Assembly (NCBI GenBank): GCA_016764115.1
Contig: JAESSM010000149.1
Coordinates: forward strand, 1-7,979
Direction: 5' to 3'
DNA: 7,979 nucleotides
Source of the DNA: Bacteroidia bacterium
Lineage (GTDB): Bacteria > Bacteroidota > Bacteroidia > JAESSM01 > NORP286
Each line of letters starts with the position of its first letter. Position 1 is the stretch's first letter. The notes beneath the pieces were generated by a model that saw nothing but the letters and a program-made list of their open reading frames with translations, ran no database searches and was not told the DNA's origin. A program made the position numbers and the translations under genes. Positions 1 to 6,658 of the stretch are shown here, one piece after another.

Positions 1-118
1 ATTGTTATGATATTTATGATTGTCACTGATAGTTTTTAATAGAAATCCGTTATTCTAATCTTAATAAATCATAATAATCAGTTTGATCAGTGTACCATTA
101 TTTATTAATCACAAAACC
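1..118. other. Left-edge non-coding stretch upstream of the aldehyde dehydrogenase gene
   Basis: This AT-rich stretch has stop codons in all forward frames, and I see no coding signal. The nearest thing to a Bacteroidota -7 element is TCAGTTTG at 78-85, which differs from TAnnTTTG at the second base and has no clear TTG about 20 bases upstream, so I do not annotate a promoter here. No terminator of an upstream gene is visible. Confidence 0.5.
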
Positions 119-1483
119 ATGCCAATTCAAAGTGTTAACCCTTACAACAACAAATTGATTCAGAATTTCAATGAAACTTCACAAGAAGAAATTGAGCAAA
201 AACTACAACATGCTTCCAAAGCTTATGAAATTTGGAAAGAAGTTCCTTTTGGTGAAAAGTCTAAATTGATGGATACTGTTGCAGAATTATTGAAAAACAA
301 GAAAGACGAACTAGCTCAGTTGGTGACTTTGGAAATGGGCAAGCCAATTCGTGAGGCAAGAGCAGAAATTGAGAAATGTGCTTTGGTATGTAATTTCTAT
401 GCGGATAATGGTGAAAACTTCTTGAAAGATGAATTGATAGAAAGTGATGCCGGTAAAAGTTTCATTTCTTATGTACCCTTGGGAATTATTTTAGCTGTAA
501 TGCCTTGGAATTTCCCCTTTTGGCAGGTATTCAGATTTGCTGCTCCATCTTTAATGGCGGGTAATGTCGGCGTATTGAAACATGCCTCCAATGTTCCTCA
601 ATGTGCTATTGCTATTGAGCAATTATTTACAGAAGCAGGTTTTCCGGAAGGTGTTTTTCAAAATTTCTTAATAGGTTCATCTAAGGTTAATAATCTGATA
701 GAAGACAAAAGAATTAAAGCAGTAACATTAACAGGAAGTGAAATGGCAGGTTCAAAAGTTGCTGAATGTGCAGGAAGAAATATCAAGAAGACCTTGTTGG
801 AATTAGGAGGAAGTGATCCTTTTATCGTATTAAATGATGCAGACTTAAATAAAGCAGTTAAGGTAGCTGTTAAATCCCGGATGATTAATTGCGGACAAAG
901 CTGTATCGCTGCGAAAAGATTTATTGTGGAGGATTCCATACATGATGAATTTGTAGAGAAGATGATCGAAAAAATGAAAGTTTTAAAAATTGGGGATCCC
1001 ACTGAAGAAACCACCGATGTTGGTCCAATGGCTCGTGAAGATTTGGCAAATGAGTTATTGGAACAAGTGAACAAGTCGGTTGAAATGGGAGCAAAAAAAG
1101 TACTAGGTGGAGACAGGACAGATAGAAACGGGGCATTTTTCAATCCAACAATACTAACTGAAGTAAAACCAGGCATGCCTGCTTACCATGAAGAAATGTT
1201 TGGTCCCGTGGCAACTGTTATAAAAGTAGTAGATGAAAACGAAGCAATTCAAGTGGCGAATGATTCAGATTTTGGATTAGGAGGTTCTATATGGACCAAT
1301 GATATTCAAAAAGGAGAAACACTTGCCAGAAAAGTAGAATCAGGAGCCGTGTTTGTAAATGGATTGGTAAAATCAGACCCCAGGCTACCGTTCGGAGGTA
1401 TCAAGAATTCAGGTTATGGCAGGGAGCTTTCTTATTTGGGAATACGGGAGTTTGTAAACCAGAAAACGATTTGGGTAGAATAA
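119..1483 (+). CDS. Aldehyde dehydrogenase, succinate-semialdehyde type (Sad/YneI-like)
   Basis: This 454-residue cytoplasmic enzyme should oxidise an aldehyde, probably succinate semialdehyde to succinate, with NAD(P)+. The catalytic set of the ALDH superfamily is complete: the oxyanion Asn131 in PWNFPFWQ, the cofactor-binding Lys154 in LKHASNV, the general base Glu228 in LELGGSDPF and the nucleophile Cys262 in NCGQSCIAAKRF. The LKHA-NV and GQ-C-AAKRF wording matches the E. coli Sad/YneI branch more closely than the classic GabD branch, and the length is typical of that branch (about 455-462). I chose ATG 119 because it gives the usual short N-terminus leading into VNPYN. The same frame can be opened by a TTG at 83, but that would add an uncharacteristic 12-residue extension. 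The leader is A/T-rich with no Shine-Dalgarno. No GABA transaminase gene is adjacent, so the substrate is inferred from family resemblance only. Confidence 0.93.
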   Translation: MPIQSVNPYNNKLIQNFNETSQEEIEQKLQHASKAYEIWKEVPFGEKSKLMDTVAELLKNKKDELAQLVTLEMGKPIREARAEIEKCALVCNFYADNGENFLKDELIESDAGKSFISYVPLGIILAVMPWNFPFWQVFRFAAPSLMAGNVGVLKHASNVPQCAIAIEQLFTEAGFPEGVFQNFLIGSSKVNNLIEDKRIKAVTLTGSEMAGSKVAECAGRNIKKTLLELGGSDPFIVLNDADLNKAVKVAVKSRMINCGQSCIAAKRFIVEDSIHDEFVEKMIEKMKVLKIGDPTEETTDVGPMAREDLANELLEQVNKSVEMGAKKVLGGDRTDRNGAFFNPTILTEVKPGMPAYHEEMFGPVATVIKVVDENEAIQVANDSDFGLGGSIWTNDIQKGETLARKVESGAVFVNGLVKSDPRLPFGGIKNSGYGRELSYLGIREFVNQKTIWVE

Positions 1484-1488
1484 TGCTT

Positions 1489-1496
1489 TACATTTG
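1489..1496 (+). promoter_or_regulatory. Possible -7 promoter element (TACATTTG) for the secreted-protein gene
   Basis: TACATTTG fits the Bacteroidota primary sigma factor -7 consensus TAnnTTTG. It lies just after the aldehyde dehydrogenase stop and 41 bases ahead of the ATG at 1538. A TTTG at 1470-1473, inside the end of the dehydrogenase gene, could be the -33 element. The gap of 15 bases is shorter than the usual 17-23, so the match is imperfect. Confidence 0.35.
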
Positions 1497-1537
1497 AGAG
1501 GGAACAAACGTGGGCTAAAAAGTTGAATTTGATAAGA

Positions 1538-2173
1538 ATGAAAAGACTTTACTGCATATTATTGGTTTTGGTAATAGTTTGGGGGAATGTTTGTGCCCAA
1601 GATGGTCAACAATATAAAGTCAGAATTTATGACGATGAAGAGGAACTGGTAGATACTATTATGTCTTTTGTCGCATTGGAAGAGGTACTGCACCTTTTTG
1701 GTGGATTCAATTATCCAACATTGGATCACGGTATTCTAGGGGATTCAGTTAGTAGATTATTTAACGATACTGTGGAATTTAAAATTTACAAAGCAAAGTT
1801 TGATTCTAGTAAATATGAATCGGTTGAGTTTTACGATGACCTTAATCACATTGGAAGTGTGAACGGCAAGAAAGTTTGGGGGACTGATGGAGGAATACCG
1901 CAATGGGCTATTGAAAAGATGGAGTTTAAGCGAAACGATCGGGTAGTAAATATTCCAACCGTAAGTTACATTGATTTATTCGAGCCTAATATTGGTTGTT
2001 ATTACGTTACTCATAGTAAAAGCGATTGGTGCTATACTAAGGGATACATTACAGACAGAAATAAGTTGATTATATCTATGAGTAACAGTGATGCAGCTGG
2101 TGGGTATGAAGTCATATTTGTTTTTAATATGGACGGTGAGTTGGAAAATAGAGCTGTTGGACACGGATTTTAG
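1538..2173 (+). CDS. Small secreted protein of unknown function
   Basis: I do not recognise the family of this 211-residue protein. It begins with a clear signal peptide: MKR, then a hydrophobic stretch at about residues 4-16, then a type I cleavage site VCA|QDG after Ala20. Cys19 does not sit in a proper lipobox, so a lipoprotein is unlikely. The mature part is acidic near its start (YDDEEELVD, 31-39) and rich in beta-type and aromatic residues. It contains a KVWGTDGGIPQW segment (112-123), two cysteines (154 and 165) that could form a disulfide in the cell envelope, and a C-terminal SNSDAAGGYEVIFVFNMDG (182-200) that reads like the end of a beta-sheet domain. The ATG at 1538 is preferred to an in-frame TTG at 1523 because it starts directly at the signal peptide. 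It stands alone between the dehydrogenase gene and a terminator. Location outside the cytoplasm is well supported; function is unknown. Confidence 0.8.
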   Translation: MKRLYCILLVLVIVWGNVCAQDGQQYKVRIYDDEEELVDTIMSFVALEEVLHLFGGFNYPTLDHGILGDSVSRLFNDTVEFKIYKAKFDSSKYESVEFYDDLNHIGSVNGKKVWGTDGGIPQWAIEKMEFKRNDRVVNIPTVSYIDLFEPNIGCYYVTHSKSDWCYTKGYITDRNKLIISMSNSDAAGGYEVIFVFNMDGELENRAVGHGF

Positions 2174-2185
2174 GATTCATCCGCA

Positions 2186-2219
2186 GTTACTCGGCATTAC
2201 CGAGTGACAAATATTTTTT
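2186..2219 (+). terminator. Intrinsic terminator after the secreted-protein gene
   Basis: A 9-bp stem, GTTACTCGG (2186-2194) with CCGAGTGAC (2200-2208), encloses a CATTA loop and contains one G-U pair. It is followed five bases later by six T (2214-2219). It begins 13 bases after the stop codon at 2173. On the opposite strand the stem is not followed by a T-run, so it should act on the + strand transcript. It may also be part of a dispersed repeat together with the palindrome that follows. Confidence 0.7.
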
Positions 2220-2229
2220 AGTTCGAGAT

Positions 2230-2254
2230 GTGGGACACTTTTAAAGTGTTCCAC
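2230..2254. repeat. Near-perfect palindrome in the convergent spacer
   Basis: GTGGGACACTT (2230-2240) pairs with AAGTGTTCCAC (2244-2254) around a three-base TTA loop. All 11 positions pair in + strand RNA, with one G-U at 2234/2250. It lies 15 bases beyond the comM stop, but neither strand carries a T-run after it, so it is not a standard terminator. In minus-strand RNA the G-U becomes an A-C mismatch. It could be an mRNA 3'-end stabiliser, a protein-binding site or a REP-like repeat; its copy number cannot be judged from this window. Confidence 0.6.
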
Positions 2255-2269
2255 CAGTTAATTACAGAT

Positions 2270-3808
2270 TCACCCAGCCCAATTCTCCCTATCCAAACTC
2301 CTGTAATGAATAGCTTCGGCCACATGTTCAGAAGAAATCTTATCACTTCCGGCAAGATCAGCAATGGTTCGGGATACTTTTAGAATTCTGTCATAAGCTC
2401 GTGCAGAAAGTTGCAATTTATGCATAGCTACTTTTAAAAGTGTTTGTGAAGATGCATCTATCTCACAAATTTCTTTAACCTGTTTGGACCCCATTTGTGC
2501 ATTGGAATGAACTCCATTGTTACTGAATCTCTTTTCCTGAATGGTTCTTGCCTCAATAACCCTTTTCCTAACTGTATTACTGGCTTCAATTGGTCTGGAA
2601 TTTTCGGTTAACTCATTAAAGGAAACAGGAGTGACTTCAATATGGATGTCAATTCTATCTAAGAGTGGCCCTGATATTTTACTCAAATATTTTTGCACCA
2701 CTCCAGGAGCGCATACGCATTCCCTCTCAGGATGGTTATAATATCCACATGGGCATGGATTCATAGAAGCCACAAGCATAAAATTGGCCGGGTAGTCTAC
2801 TGAAAACCTAGCTCTGGAAATATTAATTTTCCTTTCTTCCAATGGTTGCCTCATTACTTCCAGAACTTGCCTTTTAAATTCAGGCAATTCATCTAAAAAT
2901 AGAACACCATTGTGAGCTAATGATATTTCCCCAGGCTGCGGAATTCCACCACCGCCAACTAGAGCTACATCACTGGTGGTATGGTGTGGTGCCCTGAATG
3001 GCCGGTTGGATATCAATGAAGTATCAGAACTCAATTTTCCGGCAACTGAGTGGATCTTAGTAGTTTCCAACGCTTCATGTAAGTTCAAAGGAGGAAGTAT
3101 AGTAGGCAATCGTCTGGCCAGCATCGTTTTTCCTGCACCCGGAGGTCCTATCAAGATAATATTATGACCACCTGCAGCAGCAATTTCTAAGGCACGTTTT
3201 ATATTTTCCTGTCCTTTTACATCTGAAAAATCATCGCTATAATGATCTTGCTGCTGATAAAATTCTGTACGGGTTTCTACATTTAGCGGTTTAATTTCTG
3301 CTTTCCCTTCTATTATACTAACTGCTTCTGCCAAAGTGCTTATGCCATAAATATCCAGCTCATTTACAATGGCAGCTTCTCTAGCGTTCTGTTTTGGTAG
3401 TAAAATTCCCTTGTATCCTTCCTTTCTTGCCTGAATGGCAATGGGTAAAGCACCTTTTATGGGTCTCAAACTTCCATCCAATGAAAGTTCTCCCATCATC
3501 ACATACTTATCAATATTATCACAAGAGATTTGTTCTGAAGCTCCAAGAATTCCAATCGCGATAGGAAGATCGTAAGATGAACCTTCTTTTCTTATATCAG
3601 CTGGAGCAAGGTTAATGATGATCTTGCGCCCTGGCATGGAAAATCCGGAATTTTTTAAAGCAGCTTCAATTCTCTGATGACTTTCCTTTACGGCATTATC
3701 AGGTAAGCCAACCATAAAAAGCTTGATACCCTTTCCGTAATTTACTTCAACTGTTATTGTAATTGCATCAACGCCATGAACAGCGCTGGCATAAGATTTT
3801 ACTAACAT
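2270..3808 (-). CDS. comM: ComM/YifB family AAA+ ATPase (Mg-chelatase-like)
   Basis: This 512-residue protein matches the family's usual length of about 500-515. ComM in naturally transformable bacteria is a hexameric helicase that promotes branch migration of incoming DNA during recombination; YifB is the same family in E. coli. The N-terminal ChlI/Lon-S5-like domain (about 1-165) contains MVGLPDNAVKES (32-43) and APADIRKEGSSYDLPIA (68-84). The AAA+ core (about 190-395) has Walker A GPPGAGKT (221-228), Walker B LFLDEL (303-308), sensor 1 in ASMNPCPCG (347-355) and the arginine finger in LLDRIDIH (Arg385). Four cysteines (352, 354, 364, 366) look like the family's metal site. The C-terminal Mg-chelatase-type helical domain (about 404-508) includes SARAYDRILKVSRTIADL. 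The ATG is preceded by an A/T-rich leader and a -7 element. The gene is intact and isolated; no other competence gene is nearby, so a role in transformation is family-based inference. Confidence 0.95.
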   Translation of the reverse strand: MLVKSYASAVHGVDAITITVEVNYGKGIKLFMVGLPDNAVKESHQRIEAALKNSGFSMPGRKIIINLAPADIRKEGSSYDLPIAIGILGASEQISCDNIDKYVMMGELSLDGSLRPIKGALPIAIQARKEGYKGILLPKQNAREAAIVNELDIYGISTLAEAVSIIEGKAEIKPLNVETRTEFYQQQDHYSDDFSDVKGQENIKRALEIAAAGGHNIILIGPPGAGKTMLARRLPTILPPLNLHEALETTKIHSVAGKLSSDTSLISNRPFRAPHHTTSDVALVGGGGIPQPGEISLAHNGVLFLDELPEFKRQVLEVMRQPLEERKINISRARFSVDYPANFMLVASMNPCPCGYYNHPERECVCAPGVVQKYLSKISGPLLDRIDIHIEVTPVSFNELTENSRPIEASNTVRKRVIEARTIQEKRFSNNGVHSNAQMGSKQVKEICEIDASSQTLLKVAMHKLQLSARAYDRILKVSRTIADLAGSDKISSEHVAEAIHYRSLDRENWAG

Positions 3809-3832
3809 CTAAAAGTATAAAATAATTCGGGG

Positions 3833-3840
3833 CAAATATA
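3833..3840 (-). promoter_or_regulatory. Likely -7 promoter element (TATATTTG) for comM
   Basis: On the minus strand this reads TATATTTG, an exact match to the Bacteroidota -7 consensus TAnnTTTG, ending 24 bases before the comM ATG. No convincing TTG is seen at the -33 position. It abuts the T-run of the putative terminator of the upstream repeat-protein gene, so comM probably starts its own transcript. Confidence 0.45.
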
Positions 3841-3873
3841 AAAATATCGCCTTTAATCCGATTAAAGAAAGGC
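3840..3873 (-). terminator. Possible weak terminator after the MORN-repeat protein gene
   Basis: Just past the repeat-protein stop, the minus strand can form either of two mutually exclusive stems. One is CTTTAAT/ATTAAAG (7 bp, loop CGG, 3851-3867). The other is GCCTTT/AAAGGC (6 bp, 3868-3873 with 3849-3854). A run of five T on the minus strand follows at 3844-3840. The stems are short and mostly A/T, so termination may be inefficient. Confidence 0.4.
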
Positions 3874-5243
3874 TATTTAACGAGCTTTTGTTTTTCTTTT
3901 ATTTTAACACCTTCTTTATAAATGGTCTCAAACAAGAAAGTATGGCCTTCCTCAAAAAATTTCCACATCCCCTCACGCTTTCCATTTATAAATTCCCCTT
4001 CTGACCATGGATTTGCATTTTTGTATTTGATCTTCCAGTAACCATCTCTTTTTCCATGGTTATATTGACCATCTTCCTTTATTTGTCCATTTTTATAGTA
4101 GCTTTTCCATACTCCATGCCTTTTCCCTTTTGCGTAATAAGTATCTTCCTTAATTTTACCTGTGTCATAAAAATATTGGTATGGCCCATTCTTTTCATCA
4201 TTATTATAAGTTATTAATTCTTTGAGATTTCCATTTTCATAATATTTTTTGAATGATCCACTTTTTAATGTTTCAACAATATTCTCTTTGTACACCTTTT
4301 GAAGCTTTCCATTGCTAAAATCTGCTTCATAATGAGCTTGCCCACTTTCGTAAAATGATTTGTAAAGTCCATCGAAATCACCATTCTTATATTTTGCCTC
4401 AATTTTTAACTGTCCATTTTCATGATATGTTTTGCAGATGCCATTTTCTTTATCATTTTCATAGGCATAATCTCTGAATATTTGTCCATTTGGATAATAA
4501 ATTTTCCACCCCCCATTTCTTTTTCCGGCTTGATAATCCAAGTCTCTAAACAATTTACCATTCTTATAATATCTTAGATAATCTCCACTCAATTGGCCTT
4601 TATTATAGTTGGTAATCTCAGCTTTTGATCCATTTTCATAATACGATTTCCATTGGCCGGTTTCGAGATCATTCAAATAGTTACCTTCTTCTCTTAAAGT
4701 GCCATTATTGTAATAGAATTTCCAAAGCCCAACTTTTTCCCCATTTTTATAATTACCCTTCTTCCAAAGTTTTCCATTATTAAAATATGCCTCGTATAAA
4801 GCCTGCTTTATTCCGTTGGTATATGTTTTTATCTCCCTTAGCAGCCCATCCATGTAGTATGATTTCATTGTACCATTGCTGTTCTTCAAAGTTCCTGCAT
4901 CCAGTGGATTACCTTTTTGATCGTTATAATTTAAAGCTTCCCAAGGAAGATTATTTTTATACAATGTCTTAAACCATAGTTTCCCCGTTTCGTAATAACC
5001 ACTGCATATCCCTTCTTTTAATCCATTTTTATAATTGAATTCACGCTTGAGTTTTTTGTTATCATAAAACTCTTTCCAAACACCCTGCTTCATACCTCTT
5101 TTATCAAGATAATTGATAGTGTCCTTTTTGTAGATCTGGTAAGTTTGTCCTGTAGACACATTTACCTGAACCGTTAGTAGAATAGATATAGTAACAATTA
5201 CGTAGGTTTTAATTTGTGGAATTTTATTTTGGAAAGGGGTCAT
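3873..5243 (-). CDS. Secreted MORN-repeat (YwqK-type) protein
   Basis: This 456-residue protein starts with a signal peptide: a basic N-region, a hydrophobic segment at about 13-24 and a likely cleavage near STG|QTY (after Gly32). The rest, from about residue 54 to the end, is a chain of roughly 15 repeats of the MORN variant seen in 'YwqK family antitoxin' annotations. A typical unit is 24 residues, for example GVWKSYYKNGQIKEDG followed by QYNHGKRD. The pattern is G-x-W-K-x-Y-Y-x-N-G-x-(L/I)-x5-Y-x-N-G. Two units, the third and the tenth, carry insertions. Such repeats form extended beta-hairpin arrays. In Bacteroidota they are common in secreted proteins, and the 'antitoxin' label is usually inherited from B. 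subtilis YwqK rather than demonstrated. No toxin gene lies beside it. ATG 5243 is chosen because an in-frame TTG at 5252 only adds three residues. The function is unknown; a scaffold or binding surface in the periplasm or outside the cell is a reasonable guess. Confidence 0.85.
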   Translation of the reverse strand: MTPFQNKIPQIKTYVIVTISILLTVQVNVSTGQTYQIYKKDTINYLDKRGMKQGVWKEFYDNKKLKREFNYKNGLKEGICSGYYETGKLWFKTLYKNNLPWEALNYNDQKGNPLDAGTLKNSNGTMKSYYMDGLLREIKTYTNGIKQALYEAYFNNGKLWKKGNYKNGEKVGLWKFYYNNGTLREEGNYLNDLETGQWKSYYENGSKAEITNYNKGQLSGDYLRYYKNGKLFRDLDYQAGKRNGGWKIYYPNGQIFRDYAYENDKENGICKTYHENGQLKIEAKYKNGDFDGLYKSFYESGQAHYEADFSNGKLQKVYKENIVETLKSGSFKKYYENGNLKELITYNNDEKNGPYQYFYDTGKIKEDTYYAKGKRHGVWKSYYKNGQIKEDGQYNHGKRDGYWKIKYKNANPWSEGEFINGKREGMWKFFEEGHTFLFETIYKEGVKIKEKQKLVK

Positions 5244-5249
5244 TAATAT

Positions 5250-5283
5250 CAAAAATAATGGAATTTGTAATTAAATAAAGCAA
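5250..5283 (-). promoter_or_regulatory. Possible promoter of the MORN-repeat gene
   Basis: The minus strand reads TTG (5283-5281), 23 bases, then TATTTTTG (5257-5250), fitting TTG-N17-23-TAnnTTTG. The -7 element ends only six bases before the ATG at 5243, so transcription would begin almost at the start codon and the mRNA would be leaderless or nearly so. The stretch is very A/T-rich, so a chance match is possible. Confidence 0.3.
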
Positions 5284-5336
5284 AAATTTGGAGAAATACC
5301 AACAATGTAAGAGATATATGTAAATTGGAATGATAG

Positions 5337-5371
5337 TTGTTCTTTATTTTCAAAAGATATTGTTATTTTTG
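5337..5371 (+). promoter_or_regulatory. Likely promoter of purQ
   Basis: TTG at 5337-5339 and TATTTTTG at 5364-5371 match the Bacteroidota -33 and -7 elements, separated by 24 bases, one more than the usual upper limit. The -7 element lies 34 bases ahead of the purQ ATG, leaving a leader of roughly 28 bases with no Shine-Dalgarno. I see no PurR-like palindrome and no riboswitch-sized structure in the divergent spacer 5244-5405. Confidence 0.45.
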
Positions 5372-5405
5372 GCGGTTTCTCAGGGAATTAACTAGATAGA
5401 GTATT

Positions 5406-6107
5406 ATGAAGTTTGGTGTTGTCGTTTTCCCAGGTTCAAATTGTGATCAAGACACAATTTACGCTTTGAAAAATAATTTGAATCAGGATGTAAAGGCATT
5501 GTGGCATAAGGATACCGATCTTTCAGAATTTACATCAGAAGATTGTATTATTTTACCTGGAGGCTTCTCTTATGGTGATTATCTTAGATCTGGAGCAATT
5601 GCCCGCTTTTCTCCCTTAATGGAGAAAGTTATTGAATTTGCGAGTAATGGGGGTTATGTGCTAGGAATTTGCAATGGGTTTCAAATACTTTGTGAGTCAG
5701 AATTGTTACCAGGAGCATTGTTAAAGAATAATAATCAAAAGTTTGTATGTAAGAATATTCATATAAAAGCCCAATCAGCTTCTGCAAGTATCACAAAAAA
5801 CATCTCACAGGATAAGATACTGAAAATTCCAATTGCACATAGTGAAGGGAGATACTATGCTGATGAACAAACATTGAGCACATTAAGCAGTAATGATCAA
5901 GTTTTGTTCAGGTACTGTAATGAAGTTGGAGAAATTAATGATAAAGCAAACCCTAACGGATCATTAGATAATATTGCAGGGATTTGTAATGAAAGCAAAA
6001 ATGTGTTTGGTATGATGCCTCACCCAGAAAGAGCAGTTGATGAAATATTGAATAATTCAGATGGAAGGATCATCTTTGAGTCATTGTTAAACTATGTTAA
6101 TTCATAG
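5406..6107 (+). CDS. purQ: Phosphoribosylformylglycinamidine synthase, glutaminase subunit PurQ
   Basis: PurQ hydrolyses glutamine and passes ammonia to PurL, which converts FGAR to FGAM in the fourth step of purine synthesis in the cytoplasm. This 233-residue protein is a single class I glutamine amidotransferase domain of normal PurQ length. It opens with the PurQ signature FGVVVFPGSNCDQD (3-16) and has the PGGFSYGDYLRSGAIAR block (51-67). The nucleophile Cys89 is in LGICNGFQIL, and His206 and Glu208 are in MMPHPERAVDE, so the triad is complete. A free PurQ implies that this organism uses the multi-subunit enzyme (small PurL, PurQ and usually PurS) rather than the large fused PurL; neither partner gene is next to it here. 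It is transcribed divergently from the MORN-repeat gene and has no terminator before the DsbD-like genes 53 bases downstream. Confidence 0.96.
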   Translation: MKFGVVVFPGSNCDQDTIYALKNNLNQDVKALWHKDTDLSEFTSEDCIILPGGFSYGDYLRSGAIARFSPLMEKVIEFASNGGYVLGICNGFQILCESELLPGALLKNNNQKFVCKNIHIKAQSASASITKNISQDKILKIPIAHSEGRYYADEQTLSTLSSNDQVLFRYCNEVGEINDKANPNGSLDNIAGICNESKNVFGMMPHPERAVDEILNNSDGRIIFESLLNYVNS

Positions 6108-6160
6108 AACTAATTAAATGGTAGTTCGTAAAAAAGTAAACGCTAAACGATAAATTAGAA

Positions 6161-6658
6161 ATGAAGAAGGGGATTTTCATATTGTTGTTTTGTTTTTTAT
6201 CCAGTCTGACTATGACCCAAAATATGAATCCAGTTAAATGGAAATTTGCTACCGAAAAAAAGACCGATCAAGAGTTAGAGTTGCAATTTAAAGTGCTAAT
6301 TGCAAAGCATTGGAAAGTTTATGGACAAGATCTTGATGAAGGTGGCCCAATACCAACAACATTCTATTTTAAGCCATCTGATAAATATGAATTGGTTGGG
6401 GAATTTACTCCGGATGAGACAGGATACGTATTCGGTGTTATAGAAGAGCCAGAAGGGACTCAATTCTTTGATCAGATTTTCGAAATGCAATTGAAAACAT
6501 TTAGTAACGAAGCTATCTTTAGACAAAAAATTAAAGTGCAGTCGGAGGAAGACTTCAAAATTGAGGGTTATTTGCACTTTATGTGCTGCGATGAGAACAT
6601 GTGTTTACCACCTGAAGAGATCGAGTTTGAATTCTTTGTTTCTAAAAATGGAGGCTAA
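6161..6658 (+). CDS. Stand-alone periplasmic DsbD alpha-domain protein
   Basis: This 165-residue protein is a signal peptide (MKK plus a hydrophobic stretch to about residue 17, cleavage probably near Gln20) followed by one DsbD N-terminal (alpha) domain and nothing else. In DsbD this immunoglobulin-like domain receives electrons from the membrane domain and reduces periplasmic partners such as thioredoxin-like oxidoreductases through a Cys pair. Family-like landmarks are PVKW (24-27), HWKVYGQDLDEGGPIPTTF (50-68), PSDKYELVGEF (72-82) and GYLHFMCCDENMCLPPEEI (136-154). Three cysteines (142, 143 and 148) sit at the active-site position. The same landmarks recur in the first 160 residues of the next gene, so this is most simply a duplicated alpha domain. 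ATG 6161 begins directly at the signal peptide. Its stop overlaps the next start (TAATG), suggesting translational coupling. It probably acts as an extra electron carrier fed by the DsbD beside it; this is inference. Confidence 0.85.
   Translation: MKKGIFILLFCFLSSLTMTQNMNPVKWKFATEKKTDQELELQFKVLIAKHWKVYGQDLDEGGPIPTTFYFKPSDKYELVGEFTPDETGYVFGVIEEPEGTQFFDQIFEMQLKTFSNEAIFRQKIKVQSEEDFKIEGYLHFMCCDENMCLPPEEIEFEFFVSKNGG
6650..6654 (+). promoter_or_regulatory. Shine-Dalgarno-like GGAGG before dsbD
   Basis: GGAGG ends three bases before the dsbD ATG at 6658, inside the last codons of the preceding gene. It is the only strong Shine-Dalgarno-like match before a start codon in the window. Spacing is short and it coincides with Gly-Gly codons, so it may be accidental; the one-base stop/start overlap is the better argument for coupled translation. 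Confidence 0.3.

Noticed and set aside
658..1176. Minus-strand open frames within the aldehyde dehydrogenase gene (also 921-1136)
   Set aside because: They lie antisense to a gene with intact catalytic motifs and have no recognisable protein features or start context.
2230..2254. Second palindrome as the comM terminator
   Set aside because: On the minus strand the stem has an A-C mismatch and is followed by ATCTCGAACT rather than a T-run.
3873..5243. Toxin-antitoxin module based on YwqK similarity of the repeat protein
   Set aside because: The protein has a signal peptide and no toxin gene is beside it; the neighbours are comM and purQ. The repeat type alone does not show antitoxin activity.
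3873..5243. CRISPR-like or tandem DNA repeat suggested by recurring CCATTTTTATAAT-like words
   Set aside because: The recurrence is the 72-base coding period of degenerate protein repeats in an open frame; there are no constant repeats with unique spacers.
6137..6149. Direct repeat TAAACG-C-TAAACG upstream of the alpha-domain gene
   Set aside because: It is only six bases per copy in an A-rich spacer, which is easily chance, and no partner regulator is nearby.
6296..6577. Minus-strand open frame opposite the stand-alone alpha-domain gene
   Set aside because: It is entirely inside a well-supported gene and shows no family features; the shorter minus-strand frame at 7059-7244 is rejected for the same reason.
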